NCBI RefSeq assembly: GCF_004028635.1
Contig: NZ_RQJW01000005.1
Location: forward strand, 310,001 to 374,000
DNA: 64,000 nucleotides
Direction: 5' to 3'
Source: Streptomyces cyaneus
GTDB lineage: Bacteria > Actinomycetota > Actinomycetes > Streptomycetales > Streptomycetaceae
The notes under the pieces are model-generated. The model was not told the DNA's origin, ran no database searches, and saw only the letters and a program-made list of their open reading frames with translations. Below are positions 24,373 to 33,556 of this stretch, piece by piece (the stretch's first letter is position 1; each line of letters begins with the position of its first letter). Both the position numbers and the translations under genes were made by a program.

Positions 24373-24598
24373 TCGGGAAGGTCTCTTCTTCCTCGGTGTT
24401 AGGCCCTCGCACTGGGATGCCAGTCCCGGCGGGGGCCGATTCATGTTTGCGGTTGTCCGTGGCTGACGCTGCACCACCGAAACCCTTGCGCGCCAGCCGA
24501 GTTGGCGATGTTCACCCCTGCGGGTGATCGACGGGGGCGGTGGGGGCGGGTTGGTTCTTTTCCCGGTTCTTTGGTTTTTGGCGCCGGGAACTGCCGGG

Positions 24599-24840
24599 TC
24601 ACGACTCCCCGCGATCCGGCGCCAGTTCGGCCCACACCGTCTTGCAGTTGGCGGGAGCCTCGTCGACGCCCCAACGGTCCGCGTACGCCGCCACGATCAG
24701 CAGGCCCCGTCCCGACTCCGCGTCGGCGCCCACCGCGTCCCGGACCTGCGGGATCCGGTCGCCCCGGGCGTCGGTGACCTCGATGCGGAGGGTGCGGTCG
24801 GTGTGGAGCTGTCCGAGTCGGCCCTCAGCGGCGGCAGACC
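24599..24840 (-). pseudogene. Truncated HATPase (RsbW/anti-sigma-like) remnant
   Basis: The frame ending at 24599 encodes only the C-terminal half of a Streptomyces ATP-binding/anti-sigma kinase domain: LRIEVTDARGDRIPQVRD, then ESGRGLLIVAAYADRWGV and CKTVWAEL. The N-terminal half with the ELVTNAVRH-type N box is absent. Upstream the frame runs into the 3' end of the methyltransferase gene and loses homology-like character at ~24840. This points to a deletion or insertion that joined the methyltransferase to a decayed HATPase gene. Confidence 0.7.
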
Positions 24841-25649
24841 AGGATGCCGCCCAGGCATGTGACCTCGAAGGCCCCGTGTTGAGCGATGTGATCGACGAGG
24901 ATCGTGCGGGCCCGCTCGATCGTGGCGTCGAAGGGCACATCGTGTTGGTCCGCCCAGGCCCGGTAGGACGCCATGTGCGCGATGACCGGCTCGGGATCGT
25001 GGACCGTGACGATGCCGGGCAGTCCGATCGTCTCCAGCCGGCCGAACTCCTCCCTCAGGAATGACGGGGCCTTCTCCAGGGTGAAACGGGCGCTGAGCGA
25101 GATGCGGGCCGGGCCCCGTCCGGTGCCGAGGACATCGCCCGCTGCCCGCTGCCACAGGTCGCCGAGTTCGGCCTTGTCCCGTTCGCTGTTGGTGGAGGCG
25201 ATCACCAGCCCGTCATGGGAGACGACGCGCGACAGTTCCTTGACCGCCTGGGGGATGTCGGGGACGTGGTAGAGCATGTGCAGCGCCAGGGCGGCGTCGA
25301 TGCTCCCCGTGGCCAGCGGCAGACGGGTGACGTCCGCCACCGCGACCGGGGCGGAGACACTTGCGAGGATGCCGGGTGCGATGTCCAGGCCGAGCAGGTC
25401 CAGATCGGGTCGGTCCTGGCGAAGCCGCTGGATGAACTTGCCATTGCCGCAGCCGACATCGACCACACGCCCTCGTCCGCGCACACCCCCCAGCTGCTCC
25501 GCGACGATGCCGGGCAGGTCGTAACGAGGCGTCTGCCACTGGTAGAGCGACTGGCGGGCAGCCAGGTCCCGGTCGCTGCTGTAGGCGCTCCCGGCGAGGC
25601 GGACCCGGTCGGTGACAGCGGCGTCGTGTGCGGCGGAAAGTTCGGTCAC
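24825..25649 (-). CDS. Class I SAM-dependent methyltransferase
   Basis: A 274-residue protein starting at GTG 25649 with GGAGC upstream. The Rossmann core has motif I VVDVGCGNGKFIQRL at ~62-76, then LLGLDIAPGILA, VADVTRLPLATGSIDAALALHMLYHV (motif II/III region) and LSRVVSHDGLVIASTNS. This is the UbiE/Methyltransf_11-type layout used on small molecules. The substrate is not deducible. Its end abuts the decayed HATPase fragment, so the gene may have arrived with the rearrangement. Confidence 0.86.
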   Translation of the reverse strand: MTELSAAHDAAVTDRVRLAGSAYSSDRDLAARQSLYQWQTPRYDLPGIVAEQLGGVRGRGRVVDVGCGNGKFIQRLRQDRPDLDLLGLDIAPGILASVSAPVAVADVTRLPLATGSIDAALALHMLYHVPDIPQAVKELSRVVSHDGLVIASTNSERDKAELGDLWQRAAGDVLGTGRGPARISLSARFTLEKAPSFLREEFGRLETIGLPGIVTVHDPEPVIAHMASYRAWADQHDVPFDATIERARTILVDHIAQHGAFEVTCLGGILVCRR

Positions 25650-25738
25650 GTCGGCAGCTCCGGAGGGTGGGATGGGGTGCCGCCCACGCCCTTGAAGAAG
25701 GAAGCGCTCGGCGCCCTCGCCATCGAGATCAGTCGCAT

Positions 25739-28357
25739 CTACTCGTAAGCCTGGGCAATCTCCTCGTCCGCGGCGGCCCCGGCGTCGTCGCCGAGGTGGC
25801 GATGGACGGCCGCCCGCTGACGCAGGGCCCAGGCATACGACGGCCTCCGCTCCACAACCCGGTCCAGGTCGGCGAGAGCCTCCGCGTGGCGGCCGAGGTT
25901 GGACAGTGAGGCGCCTCGGCTCGCTCGGGCGGAGTGGTAGTCGGGCTCCAGGGCGAGCGCGTGGTCGTAGTCGGCGAGGGCATCCTCGTCGCGGCCGGCG
26001 GCGCGCAGGGCGTCACCGCGTTCGCAGCGGACCCAGGCCCAGTCGGGGTCCACGGCCACCGCCCTGTCGAGGTCGGCCAGTTGGCGGTCGGGGTTGCCGA
26101 GGGCGCGGTGTACGCGGGCCCGGCGGACCAGGGCCCAGGGGTAGTCCGGCTTGAGCTCCACCGCCCGGTCGAGGTCGGCGAGCGCCTCGTCGAGTTCGTG
26201 GCGGCTGAGGCGGGTGGCGCCGCGGGAGGCCCAGGCGAAGTCGTCGGTGGGGTTGAGCCGGATTGCCCGGTCCAGGTCGTTGAGCGCTCTGTCGTAGTGC
26301 TCGAGGGCCCGGTGGTACTCGCCGCGCAGGGTGAGGCTGCGGGCGTCCTGTGGGGCCAGCCACAGGGCCCGGTCGAGGTCGGCGACGGCCGCTCGGAGGT
26401 TGCCGGCGAGGTCGTGGGTCATGGCCCGGACGCGGTAGGCACGGGCCGCCGCGGCGCGGGGCAGCACGGCGCTCCAGTCTTCCCCGGTCGGCACGCCCCG
26501 GCGTCCGCCGCCCACCACACCGCCACGTGATCGCCCCCCTGCCCCGCGGCCCAGGCCCGGCGGTAGGGGCCCACGGGGCGTACCGGGCCGGGCTGCTGTG
26601 CCACGGCCCCGGCCCGGCGCCCCCATGCCGCCCACGCCGCCCCTGCCGCCCGCGGCTGTGCCCCGACCCACGCCGGACGCCGCCGCGCCACCCACGCCGG
26701 ACGCCCCCGCACCAGGGACGCCCACACCGGCCACCCCGTCGAACCCCGCCTCCCGCAGCAACACCCCGAGGACAGCCGCCGTTCCGCCGGCGGACAGGGC
26801 CTGCGACAGTTCTCGTGCCCTTCCGGCCAGGGCCTCCACGGCCGCGTCCCGCCCCGCGTCCACCAGCATCTGCAGCCACCGCCCGGCGATGGACTCACCC
26901 TGATCGCAGGCGTCGACGAGGTCCCGCATCACCTCCGGCATCACCCGCCGCTCCCCCGCACACAGCAGGTGATACGACTCCGCCAGCCGCAGCTCGCGCC
27001 ACTCCTCGTCGGCCCACGCCTTCTCGGCGCCTCGGCCCGCTGCGGCCTCGGTCCGCCGCTCCCGGAACACCGCCGCCAGCGACCGGTGCCGCTCCGCCCA
27101 CGTCACGGACGACCGGCTCCGTTGCCAGCGCAGCATGGGTGCCCGTACGACGTCGTGGTACTGCAGTCGATCACCCCGCTCTCCGACGAACGGCATGCCC
27201 CGCAGCCACTCGTACAGCGCATCCAGTTCGTCTTCCGGCCGGTCGACCAGGGCCCTGAACACGTCCGCGTCCAGCCTCCGGGGCAGCGCGCACACCAGGG
27301 CGATGTCCCGCCGTACCGGATCCTGTTCCCGCTCCAGGAACAGACCCACGGCGGTGGCGCTCGGGTCTCCCACCTCGTCCGGGCCTGCGGGGCGGGCCTC
27401 GGCGAGCATCGACACGAGGACCGGGAGTCCGCCGGTGAGGCGGAGCACCTCGTCGACGACCGGCTCGGCCACCACTCCCCGGGTCGCGAGCAGCGCCCGT
27501 ACGTCCGCGTCCGTGAACGGCCCGAGCGGTACGTCCTTCATGAACTCGCCGAAGCCGCGCCACCGGCCGTTGTCGAAGGGCAGCTGACCGGCCGTCACCA
27601 CGACGACCGTGGCCGGCAGCGCGCCGTACCGGTCGGTGGTCATCACATCGCACAGCCAGCCGTCGAGAAACGACCCGGTCCGTTCGTAGGTATCGAAGAA
27701 CAGGGCGATCCACGGCACCGCGGATGCCGCGTCGGACAGCTCGTTCAGCAGCACCGGGGTGAGCACGCTCTCGGGCGAGAGCACGAGCTCGACGTCCTCG
27801 TGGCTGCGGAAGCGCGCGCTGAGGCGGGCCCGCAGCCGGTCGGCTCCCTGGGCGAGTGGGGCCGGATCCAGTGCGCCGGTGAAGGGTCCCACCACCGGTA
27901 CCATCCCCAGTCCCACCAGGCCCGCCCTTGCCACCACCATGCTGCCTGTCGAAGGCGTCTCCGGCCGTGGTTCGAGCGCTGCGACCGCGGCCGCCTCCGC
28001 CTCGTGCCGCCGCTCCCGGTGCACGGCCAGCAACCGTTCCAGATCCTTGAAACGCCGCCCCTGCGCGGCGAACTGGCGGCTGATCACCGCCAACGCCTCC
28101 GGCACGCTTCCCGCGTTCTCGTCGACGAACGCGGTCAACGCGCCGCACTCGCGGGCGACTTGCTCCAGCTCGCGCATCAGGAAGGTCTTCCCGACCCCCG
28201 CGTTCCCGTGCACGTGGAACAGGAACCGATGCCTGTCGTCCTCCGGGAGAACGTCGAAGTTCGCCCGGAAGGCAGCCCGTTCTGCGCTGCGTCCCGCGAA
28301 CCCCGCGCGCTGACGCCGCGCGATCAGCTCCTGCATCGACGGCTGCGACTGCGCCAC
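25739..28357 (-). CDS. STAND-like NTPase with TPR C-terminus
   Basis: An 872-residue protein. Walker A is at residues 50-59 (HGNAGVGKTF), Walker B-like VPWIALFFDTYERTG at ~220, and sensor-type VVVVTAGQLPFDN follows. A winged-helix region lies at ~340-420 (RRDIALVCALPRRLDADVF). Residues ~545-635 are a Gly/Ala/Arg/Pro low-complexity insertion. About seven TPR units run from ~650 to the end (RSLTLRGEYHRALEHYDRALNDLDRAIRLNPTD and similar, each with DLDRAV). No effector domain is fused at the N-terminus. STAND NTPases with TPR sensors act as signal-triggered oligomerising switches in regulation or phage defence. Which of these applies is open. Confidence 0.8.
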   Translation of the reverse strand: MAQSQPSMQELIARRQRAGFAGRSAERAAFRANFDVLPEDDRHRFLFHVHGNAGVGKTFLMRELEQVARECGALTAFVDENAGSVPEALAVISRQFAAQGRRFKDLERLLAVHRERRHEAEAAAVAALEPRPETPSTGSMVVARAGLVGLGMVPVVGPFTGALDPAPLAQGADRLRARLSARFRSHEDVELVLSPESVLTPVLLNELSDAASAVPWIALFFDTYERTGSFLDGWLCDVMTTDRYGALPATVVVVTAGQLPFDNGRWRGFGEFMKDVPLGPFTDADVRALLATRGVVAEPVVDEVLRLTGGLPVLVSMLAEARPAGPDEVGDPSATAVGLFLEREQDPVRRDIALVCALPRRLDADVFRALVDRPEDELDALYEWLRGMPFVGERGDRLQYHDVVRAPMLRWQRSRSSVTWAERHRSLAAVFRERRTEAAAGRGAEKAWADEEWRELRLAESYHLLCAGERRVMPEVMRDLVDACDQGESIAGRWLQMLVDAGRDAAVEALAGRARELSQALSAGGTAAVLGVLLREAGFDGVAGVGVPGAGASGVGGAAASGVGRGTAAGGRGGVGGMGAPGRGRGTAARPGTPRGPLPPGLGRGAGGRSRGGVVGGGRRGVPTGEDWSAVLPRAAAARAYRVRAMTHDLAGNLRAAVADLDRALWLAPQDARSLTLRGEYHRALEHYDRALNDLDRAIRLNPTDDFAWASRGATRLSRHELDEALADLDRAVELKPDYPWALVRRARVHRALGNPDRQLADLDRAVAVDPDWAWVRCERGDALRAAGRDEDALADYDHALALEPDYHSARASRGASLSNLGRHAEALADLDRVVERRPSYAWALRQRAAVHRHLGDDAGAAADEEIAQAYE

Positions 28358-28436
28358 CCGTGCGTCCTCTCGGTCGGGCCCTCTGCGCCATCATTCTGGC
28401 TCAATGCATGCGGAACACAGCACCCCCACAGGAAAG

Positions 28437-28958
28437 ATGACCACCATGCCAACCACACCCCCACGCAGCGCACTCCATCTCGCCGCCACCCTCCTCACCG
28501 CGACCGTCGCGCTCTACATCGCCCTCGTCGCCTTCGGCAACATCACCGACTTCGGCACGAACCAGCAGTTCGTGCGGCACGTCCTGGCGATGGATACGAC
28601 GTTCAAGGACGACGACCTGATGTGGAGAGCCATCACCAGCAAGGGACTTCAGGACGCGGCGTACGTCGCGATCATCGTCTGGGAGACCGTCGCCGCCCTC
28701 GTGCTGATATACGGCACCTGGCTCTGGTTCCGCCGCGACGACCTGCGCGCCCGCCGCTTCTCCACCTACGGCCTGCTGATGCTGATGCTGCTGTTCGGCG
28801 GCGGGTTCATCGCCATCGGTGGTGAGTGGTTCTCGATGTGGCAGTCCGGCGACTGGAACGGGCTGGACGCCGCGACCCGAGTGTTTGTGTTCAGCGGGGT
28901 CGTACTGATCGTCAACCACCTGCCGTTCGGGCAGGGACGGCAGGCCGACGCCGGCTGA
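28437..28958 (+). CDS. DUF2165 small membrane protein
   Basis: About 173 residues (start ATG 28437, with ATG 28446 equally possible around AGGAAAG). Four transmembrane helices are present: AATLLTATVALYIALVAF, VAIIVWETVAALVLIYGTWLWF, TYGLLMLMLLFGGGFIAI, and TRVFVFSGVVLIVNHL. The conserved signatures FGNITDFGTNQQFVRHVLAMDTTF and GGEWFSMWQSGDWNG define the DUF2165 family of predicted small integral membrane proteins. Function unknown. It is divergent from the NTPase gene. Confidence 0.85.
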   Translation: MTTMPTTPPRSALHLAATLLTATVALYIALVAFGNITDFGTNQQFVRHVLAMDTTFKDDDLMWRAITSKGLQDAAYVAIIVWETVAALVLIYGTWLWFRRDDLRARRFSTYGLLMLMLLFGGGFIAIGGEWFSMWQSGDWNGLDAATRVFVFSGVVLIVNHLPFGQGRQADAG

Positions 28959-28969
28959 CGCGTATCGGT

Positions 28970-30154
28970 TCAGTGGCGCAGGGCCCATTTCTGGACCGCC
29001 TCCAGGGGCCCTGCCGAGAAGCGTCGCAGCCACAGCGTGGAGCCCACCATCAGCACCGCGCAGACCGTGGCCCACAGGCCCACGACCCACCAGGGGCCCG
29101 TGTCGCCGAGGCGTTCGGCGAGGCCCAGTCCGATGCCGTAGGAGACGAGTACGCAGAGCACGTTCTGGAGGACGTAGCCGGACAGGGCGGTTCGGCCGAC
29201 GGAGGTGAGCCCCGTCATCAGGGGGCCCGGGCGCCGTACTCGGTCCACCACGGCGCCGATCAGCCCGATGTACCCGAGCGCCAGCAGCGGGGCGGTGCCG
29301 TACCGGGCCAGTAGGAACAGGTCCGGGCCGGCCAGTGTGGCCGCCACGTTGAGCGGCAGTCCGAGGCCCAGGCCCCACAGCAGGAGGCGGGAGCGCAGCC
29401 TCCGCGCCGTCTCGTCCGCGCCGAACGCCCCCGCCCGGAACAGCCGTACGCCGAGGAGGAAGAGGAAGATCAGGAGGAAGAAGGTCAGCACCGGCTCCAT
29501 GCGGAGCGCCATCGCGTTCTCCAGGCGGAAGGTGACCTGGTCCAGGTAGTCGCCGTGCGCGTACAGGTCGACGACCTCGCGGGAGACGGTGCCGCCGTCC
29601 TCGCCGTCACCGGTCAGGACCAGGGCCGTCGTCAGCAGGCCGATCACCGTCAGGTGCACCCCCGCCGCCCACCACATCACCCGTCGCTGGGCCCGTTCCG
29701 AGCGGGTCAGCAGCCAGGCGACGAGGAGTGCGGTGACCGCGTATCCCATCAGTACGTCCCAGGCGAAGACCAGCACGAAATGCACCGTGCCCTCGCCGAA
29801 CAGGAACAGCGCCCGCCACCGGTAGCGCCCCGGCCACGGCTGTCCGCGTCGCGCCGCCGAGCCGTACTGGATGGCCAGCCCGACGCCGAACAGGATCGTC
29901 AGCAGCGACAGGAACTTGCCGTTCGCCAGCACACTGAAGGTTCCTTCGACGGCTCCCGCGAGCGATCCGAACGACGGCTCGCTCGAACCGGACTCCAGGG
30001 CTCCCCACTCCCCGCCCGGACCGGTGAAGATCCATACGTTCGTCATGAGCGTGCCCAGGATGGCCACCCCGCGCAGTACGTCGAGGAGGGGCAGTCGCCG
30101 TCCGGTGGGCGAGGAATCCAGTGCTTGCGGGGCGCGCGCGTCCGTGTGCGTCAT
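28970..30154 (-). CDS. DUF418 membrane protein (YeiB/acyltransferase-like)
   Basis: A 394-residue protein starting at ATG 30154. The N-terminus RLPLLDVLRGVAILGTLMTNVWIF has the D-x-x-RG motif of the HGSNAT/DUF1624-DUF418 membrane family. About 10 helices follow, and the DUF418 C-terminal part has VGRTALSGYVLQNVLCVLVSYGIGLGL and FSAGPLEAVQKWALR. Members are thought to be membrane acyltransferases or transporters; none of the activity can be proven here. It is convergent with the DUF2165 gene, 12 nt apart. Confidence 0.87.
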   Translation of the reverse strand: MTHTDARAPQALDSSPTGRRLPLLDVLRGVAILGTLMTNVWIFTGPGGEWGALESGSSEPSFGSLAGAVEGTFSVLANGKFLSLLTILFGVGLAIQYGSAARRGQPWPGRYRWRALFLFGEGTVHFVLVFAWDVLMGYAVTALLVAWLLTRSERAQRRVMWWAAGVHLTVIGLLTTALVLTGDGEDGGTVSREVVDLYAHGDYLDQVTFRLENAMALRMEPVLTFFLLIFLFLLGVRLFRAGAFGADETARRLRSRLLLWGLGLGLPLNVAATLAGPDLFLLARYGTAPLLALGYIGLIGAVVDRVRRPGPLMTGLTSVGRTALSGYVLQNVLCVLVSYGIGLGLAERLGDTGPWWVVGLWATVCAVLMVGSTLWLRRFSAGPLEAVQKWALRH

Positions 30155-30236
30155 GGATTCATCGTCACGGCGGCAACGGCCCGAATCGTCGTGAGCGAAG
30201 TCGAACCTGCCCTACATCGAAGGATGCAGCGGACCC

Positions 30237-30794
30237 CTACTCGACCACGACCACAGTCGTACCCGTCTCCCCGAACGTCCACAGCGCCGCCCCGTCGGCC
30301 GCGCGCATCCGGACCCCGCCGGTCTGCTTGCCCTCGGCGGGCGGGGGCGAGGAACCGTCCACGGCGTTGGAGAAGGCGATGGAGACACCGGACTTCGCGG
30401 CGAAGTAGATGATGTTCTCGATCTGCACGCCGTCCGAGCCCGTGGTGGCCATGTTGCGCGACGACACCGTGTAGGTGCCGGGGTCCGGGCTCACCGTGCC
30501 CGGCCAGACGGTGAAGGTACGGCGGGCCGCGTCGCTCGCGTCGACCAGCCAGACCCGCTTCTGGCCGAGGGAGTACACGACCCGGCGTCCCGTGCCCGAG
30601 CCCTCCGGCACGGCGGCGGGTGCGGTGGACTTCGACGGGGCGGGGCTCGCCCCCGCCGACGCAGACGCGCTCGGGCGGGCCGCCGTCGCTGTCGGGTGCG
30701 GCCCCTTGTCGGCCTGCACGGCGAGAACGGTGACGGCGGCTATCGCGCCCACCGTCAGACCGGTCACCCAGACCTTGGGAGCAGGCACGGGCAC
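30237..30794 (-). CDS. Membrane-anchored YkuD-like protein lacking catalytic Cys
   Basis: A 185-residue protein. The start GTG 30794 follows GAGGAGATGC. A signal anchor (VWVTGLTVGAIAAVTVLAV) is followed by a Ser/Ala/Pro-rich spacer (~32-66) and a ~115-residue beta domain. The domain order matches L,D-transpeptidase YkuD: RVVYSLGQKRVWLVD, then VWPGTVSPDPGTYTVSSRN, IIYFA, and the final TGGVRMRAADGAALWTFGETGTTVVVV. In active enzymes the last block is HGCxR; here His-Gly-Cys is replaced and no Cys exists in the domain. It is therefore probably a non-catalytic cell-wall-binding derivative. Confidence 0.72.
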   Translation of the reverse strand: MPVPAPKVWVTGLTVGAIAAVTVLAVQADKGPHPTATAARPSASASAGASPAPSKSTAPAAVPEGSGTGRRVVYSLGQKRVWLVDASDAARRTFTVWPGTVSPDPGTYTVSSRNMATTGSDGVQIENIIYFAAKSGVSIAFSNAVDGSSPPPAEGKQTGGVRMRAADGAALWTFGETGTTVVVVE

Positions 30795-30822
30795 GCATCT
30801 CCTCAGCTACGGAACCCCTCCG

Positions 30823-30853
30823 GCGGGGGTCGGATCATCGTACCGACCCCCGC
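30823..30853 (-). terminator. Terminator after fbiC
   Basis: GCGGGGGTCGG (30823-30833) and CCGACCCCCGC (30843-30853) form a perfect 11-bp stem, 14 nt past the fbiC stop on the reverse strand. Confidence 0.75.
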
Positions 30854-30866
30854 GGCGGGGTCCTTC

Positions 30867-33476
30867 TCAGTCCAGCACCGGCAACAGCTCCGGCAGATGC
30901 CCGTCCGAGGCCTCCGCCGCCCGCTGCCGCTCCTGTGGCACCTCGCCGTACAGCGTCGTCCGGGGCTTCGCCGGACGGCCGGCCACCTCGGCGACGGCCA
31001 CCAGGTCGCGTACCGACTTGTACGAGCCGTACGACGAACCCGCCATCCGCGAGATCGTCTCCTCCATCAGGGTGCCGCCGAGGTCATTGGCGCCGGAGCG
31101 GAGCATCTCCGCCGCGCCCTCCGTGCCCAGTTTGACCCAGCTGGTCTGGATGTTGGGGATGTGCGGGTGCAGGAGGAGACGTGCCATCGCCGTCACCGCC
31201 CTGTTGTCGCGGATCGTCGGGCCAGGCCGCGCGATGCCCGCCAGGTACACCGGCGCGTTGGTGTGGATGAACGGCAGCGTCACGAACTCCGTGAAACCGC
31301 CCGTCCGTTGCTGGATCCCGGACAGCGTGCGCAGGTGGCCGAGCCAGTGGCGGGGCTGGTCGACATGGCCGTACATCATCGTCGACGACGACCGGATGCC
31401 GAGCTCGTGCGCGGTCGTCACCACCTCGATCCACGTCGCCGTCGGGAGCTTGCCCTTGGTCAGGACCCAGCGGACCTCGTCGTCGAGGATCTCGGCGGCG
31501 GTACCGGGGATGGAGTCCAGGCCCGCCTCCTTCGCCGCCGTGAGCCACTCGCGGATGGACATGCCGGTGCGGGTGGCGCCGTTCACGACCTCCATCGGCG
31601 AGAAGGCGTGCACATGCATGCCGGGGACGCGGGATTTCACGGCTCGTGCGATGTCGAAGTACGCCGTGCCCGGCAGGTCCGGGTGGATGCCGCCCTGCAT
31701 GCAGACCTCCACCGCCCCCACGTCCCAGGCCTGTTGGGCGCGGTCGGCGACCTGGTCCAGGGACAGGGTGTAGGCGTCGGCGTCCGTCCGCCTCTGCGCG
31801 AAGGCACAGAAGCGGCAGCCGGTGTAGCAGACGTTGGTGAAGTTGATGTTCCGCGTGACGATGTACGTCACGTCGTCGCCGACCGCCGACTTGCGGACGT
31901 CGTCGGCGATACGGGTGAGCGCGTCGAGCGCCGGGCCGTCCGCGTGCAGCAGCGCCAGGGCGTCCTCGTCGGTGAGCCGGGTCGGGTCGTCGGCGGCGAC
32001 CCGCAGCGCCTGGCGGACGTCCGTGTCGATGCGTTCCGGTGCCATGCCGGGCGCGGCGGCCTCGCGCAGGGCGCCCCAGTCGCCGTACACCTCGTCGAAG
32101 TCGTCGCGCCGGTCGGACGTACGGCCCTCGGTGTCGATGGTGGAGTGCAGATCCGTACGCCCGGAGGCGACGAAGGCCTCCTCGGGCTCCTGCCACGGGT
32201 GCCCCTCGACCACCGCGTCCGGACGTGCCAGTCCCGTCTCGGGGTCGGCGAGCGCCCGTACGTGCGGGAGCAGCCGCGGGTCCATCCAGGGCTCGCCGCG
32301 CTGGACGAACTCGGGGTAGACGCACAGCCGTTCGCGCATCTCGAAGCCGACGGCGGCCGACCGCTCGGCCAGCTCCTCGATCTGCGGCCAGGGGCGCTCG
32401 GGGTTGACGTGGTCGATGGTCAGCGGGGAGACCCCGCCCCAGTCGTCGATGCCGGCCCGGATCAGCCGCTCGTACTCGGAGTCGACCAGGTTGGGCGGGG
32501 CCTGGAGGCAGGCGGCGGGGCCCATGATGTGCCGGGCGACGGCCACCGTGGCGACCAGCTCGTCCAGTTCCGCGTCCGGCATGCCGCGCATCGCGGTGTC
32601 CGGCTTGGCGCGGAAGTTCTGGATGATCAGTTCCTGGATGCCGTGGTAGGCCCGGGAGATCTTCCGGAGCGCGAAGAGGGACTCGGCCCTCTCCTCGTAC
32701 GTCTCACCGATGCCGATCAGGATCCCGGAGGTGAAGGGGACGGAGGAACGCCCCGCGTCCTCCAGTACCCGCAGCCGTACGGCGGGCTCCTTGTCCGGGG
32801 AGCCGTGGTGCGGGCCGCCGGGCTCGGACCACAGGCGGGTGGCGGTCGTCTCCAGCATCATGCCCATCGACGGGGCGACGGGCTTCAGGCGCTGGAAGTC
32901 GGTCCACGTCATGACGCCCGGGTTGAGGTGCGGGAGGAGTCCCGTCTCCTCCAGGATGCGGATGGAGATGGCGCGGACGTAGGCGATGGTGTCGTCGTAC
33001 CCGTGCGCGTCGAGCCACTCGCGGGCCTCCGGCCAGCGGTCCTCGGGCTTGTCGCCGAGGGTGATGAGGGCTTCCTTGCAGCCGAGGGCCGCGCCCTTGC
33101 GGGCGATGTCGAGGACCTCGTCCGGCGACATGAACATCCCGTGCCCGGCGCGGCGCAGCTTGCCGGGGACGGTGACGAAGGTGCAGTAGTGGCACTTGTC
33201 CCGGCACAGCCGGGTCAGGGGGATGAAGACGCTCTTCGAGTACGTGATGACGCCGGGCCGGCCTGCCGCCTCCAGGCCCGCGTCCCGTACCCGGCCGGCG
33301 GACGCGACGAGGTCGTCGAGCGCCTCGCCGCGGGCCTGGAGCAGTACGGCCGCCTCGGAGACGTCGAGGGCGACGCCGTCACGGGCGCGTTTGAGGGCGC
33401 GACGCATGGAGTTCTCGGTCGGGCCAGGTGTCGAGCCAGGTGTCGAGCCGGTTCCGGAGGTCGCGGAAGTCGTCAT
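30867..33476 (-). CDS. fbiC: Bifunctional FO synthase (CofG-CofH fusion)
   Basis: An 869-residue protein, the expected size for FbiC. It has two radical-SAM halves, each with a CxxxCxxC cluster: Cys91/95/98 in CRDKCHYCTF (CofG half) and Cys550/554/557 in CYTGCRFCAF (CofH half). It joins tyrosine to 5-amino-6-ribitylamino-uracil to make the deazaflavin FO, precursor of coenzyme F420. The start ATG 33476 gives a short disordered leader before MRRALKRARDGVALDVSEAAVLL. Several putative F420-using enzymes lie within 15 kb. The S. coelicolor orthologue is, from memory, SCO4429, consistent with nearby afsR. Confidence 0.96.
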   Translation of the reverse strand: MTTSATSGTGSTPGSTPGPTENSMRRALKRARDGVALDVSEAAVLLQARGEALDDLVASAGRVRDAGLEAAGRPGVITYSKSVFIPLTRLCRDKCHYCTFVTVPGKLRRAGHGMFMSPDEVLDIARKGAALGCKEALITLGDKPEDRWPEAREWLDAHGYDDTIAYVRAISIRILEETGLLPHLNPGVMTWTDFQRLKPVAPSMGMMLETTATRLWSEPGGPHHGSPDKEPAVRLRVLEDAGRSSVPFTSGILIGIGETYEERAESLFALRKISRAYHGIQELIIQNFRAKPDTAMRGMPDAELDELVATVAVARHIMGPAACLQAPPNLVDSEYERLIRAGIDDWGGVSPLTIDHVNPERPWPQIEELAERSAAVGFEMRERLCVYPEFVQRGEPWMDPRLLPHVRALADPETGLARPDAVVEGHPWQEPEEAFVASGRTDLHSTIDTEGRTSDRRDDFDEVYGDWGALREAAAPGMAPERIDTDVRQALRVAADDPTRLTDEDALALLHADGPALDALTRIADDVRKSAVGDDVTYIVTRNINFTNVCYTGCRFCAFAQRRTDADAYTLSLDQVADRAQQAWDVGAVEVCMQGGIHPDLPGTAYFDIARAVKSRVPGMHVHAFSPMEVVNGATRTGMSIREWLTAAKEAGLDSIPGTAAEILDDEVRWVLTKGKLPTATWIEVVTTAHELGIRSSSTMMYGHVDQPRHWLGHLRTLSGIQQRTGGFTEFVTLPFIHTNAPVYLAGIARPGPTIRDNRAVTAMARLLLHPHIPNIQTSWVKLGTEGAAEMLRSGANDLGGTLMEETISRMAGSSYGSYKSVRDLVAVAEVAGRPAKPRTTLYGEVPQERQRAAEASDGHLPELLPVLD

Positions 33477-33556
33477 CCTTCGAGCATACGAGCGAGGTGA
33501 TCAGTACAAATAAACGCGGCCCGAATTCACGCGTTCCAAAGGGGCGCTGGACCAAC

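Noticed and set aside
30867..33500. Forward-strand 934-codon frame opposite fbiC
   Set aside because: fbiC has two intact radical-SAM motifs and full length; the forward frame is Arg/Gly/Val-rich noise.
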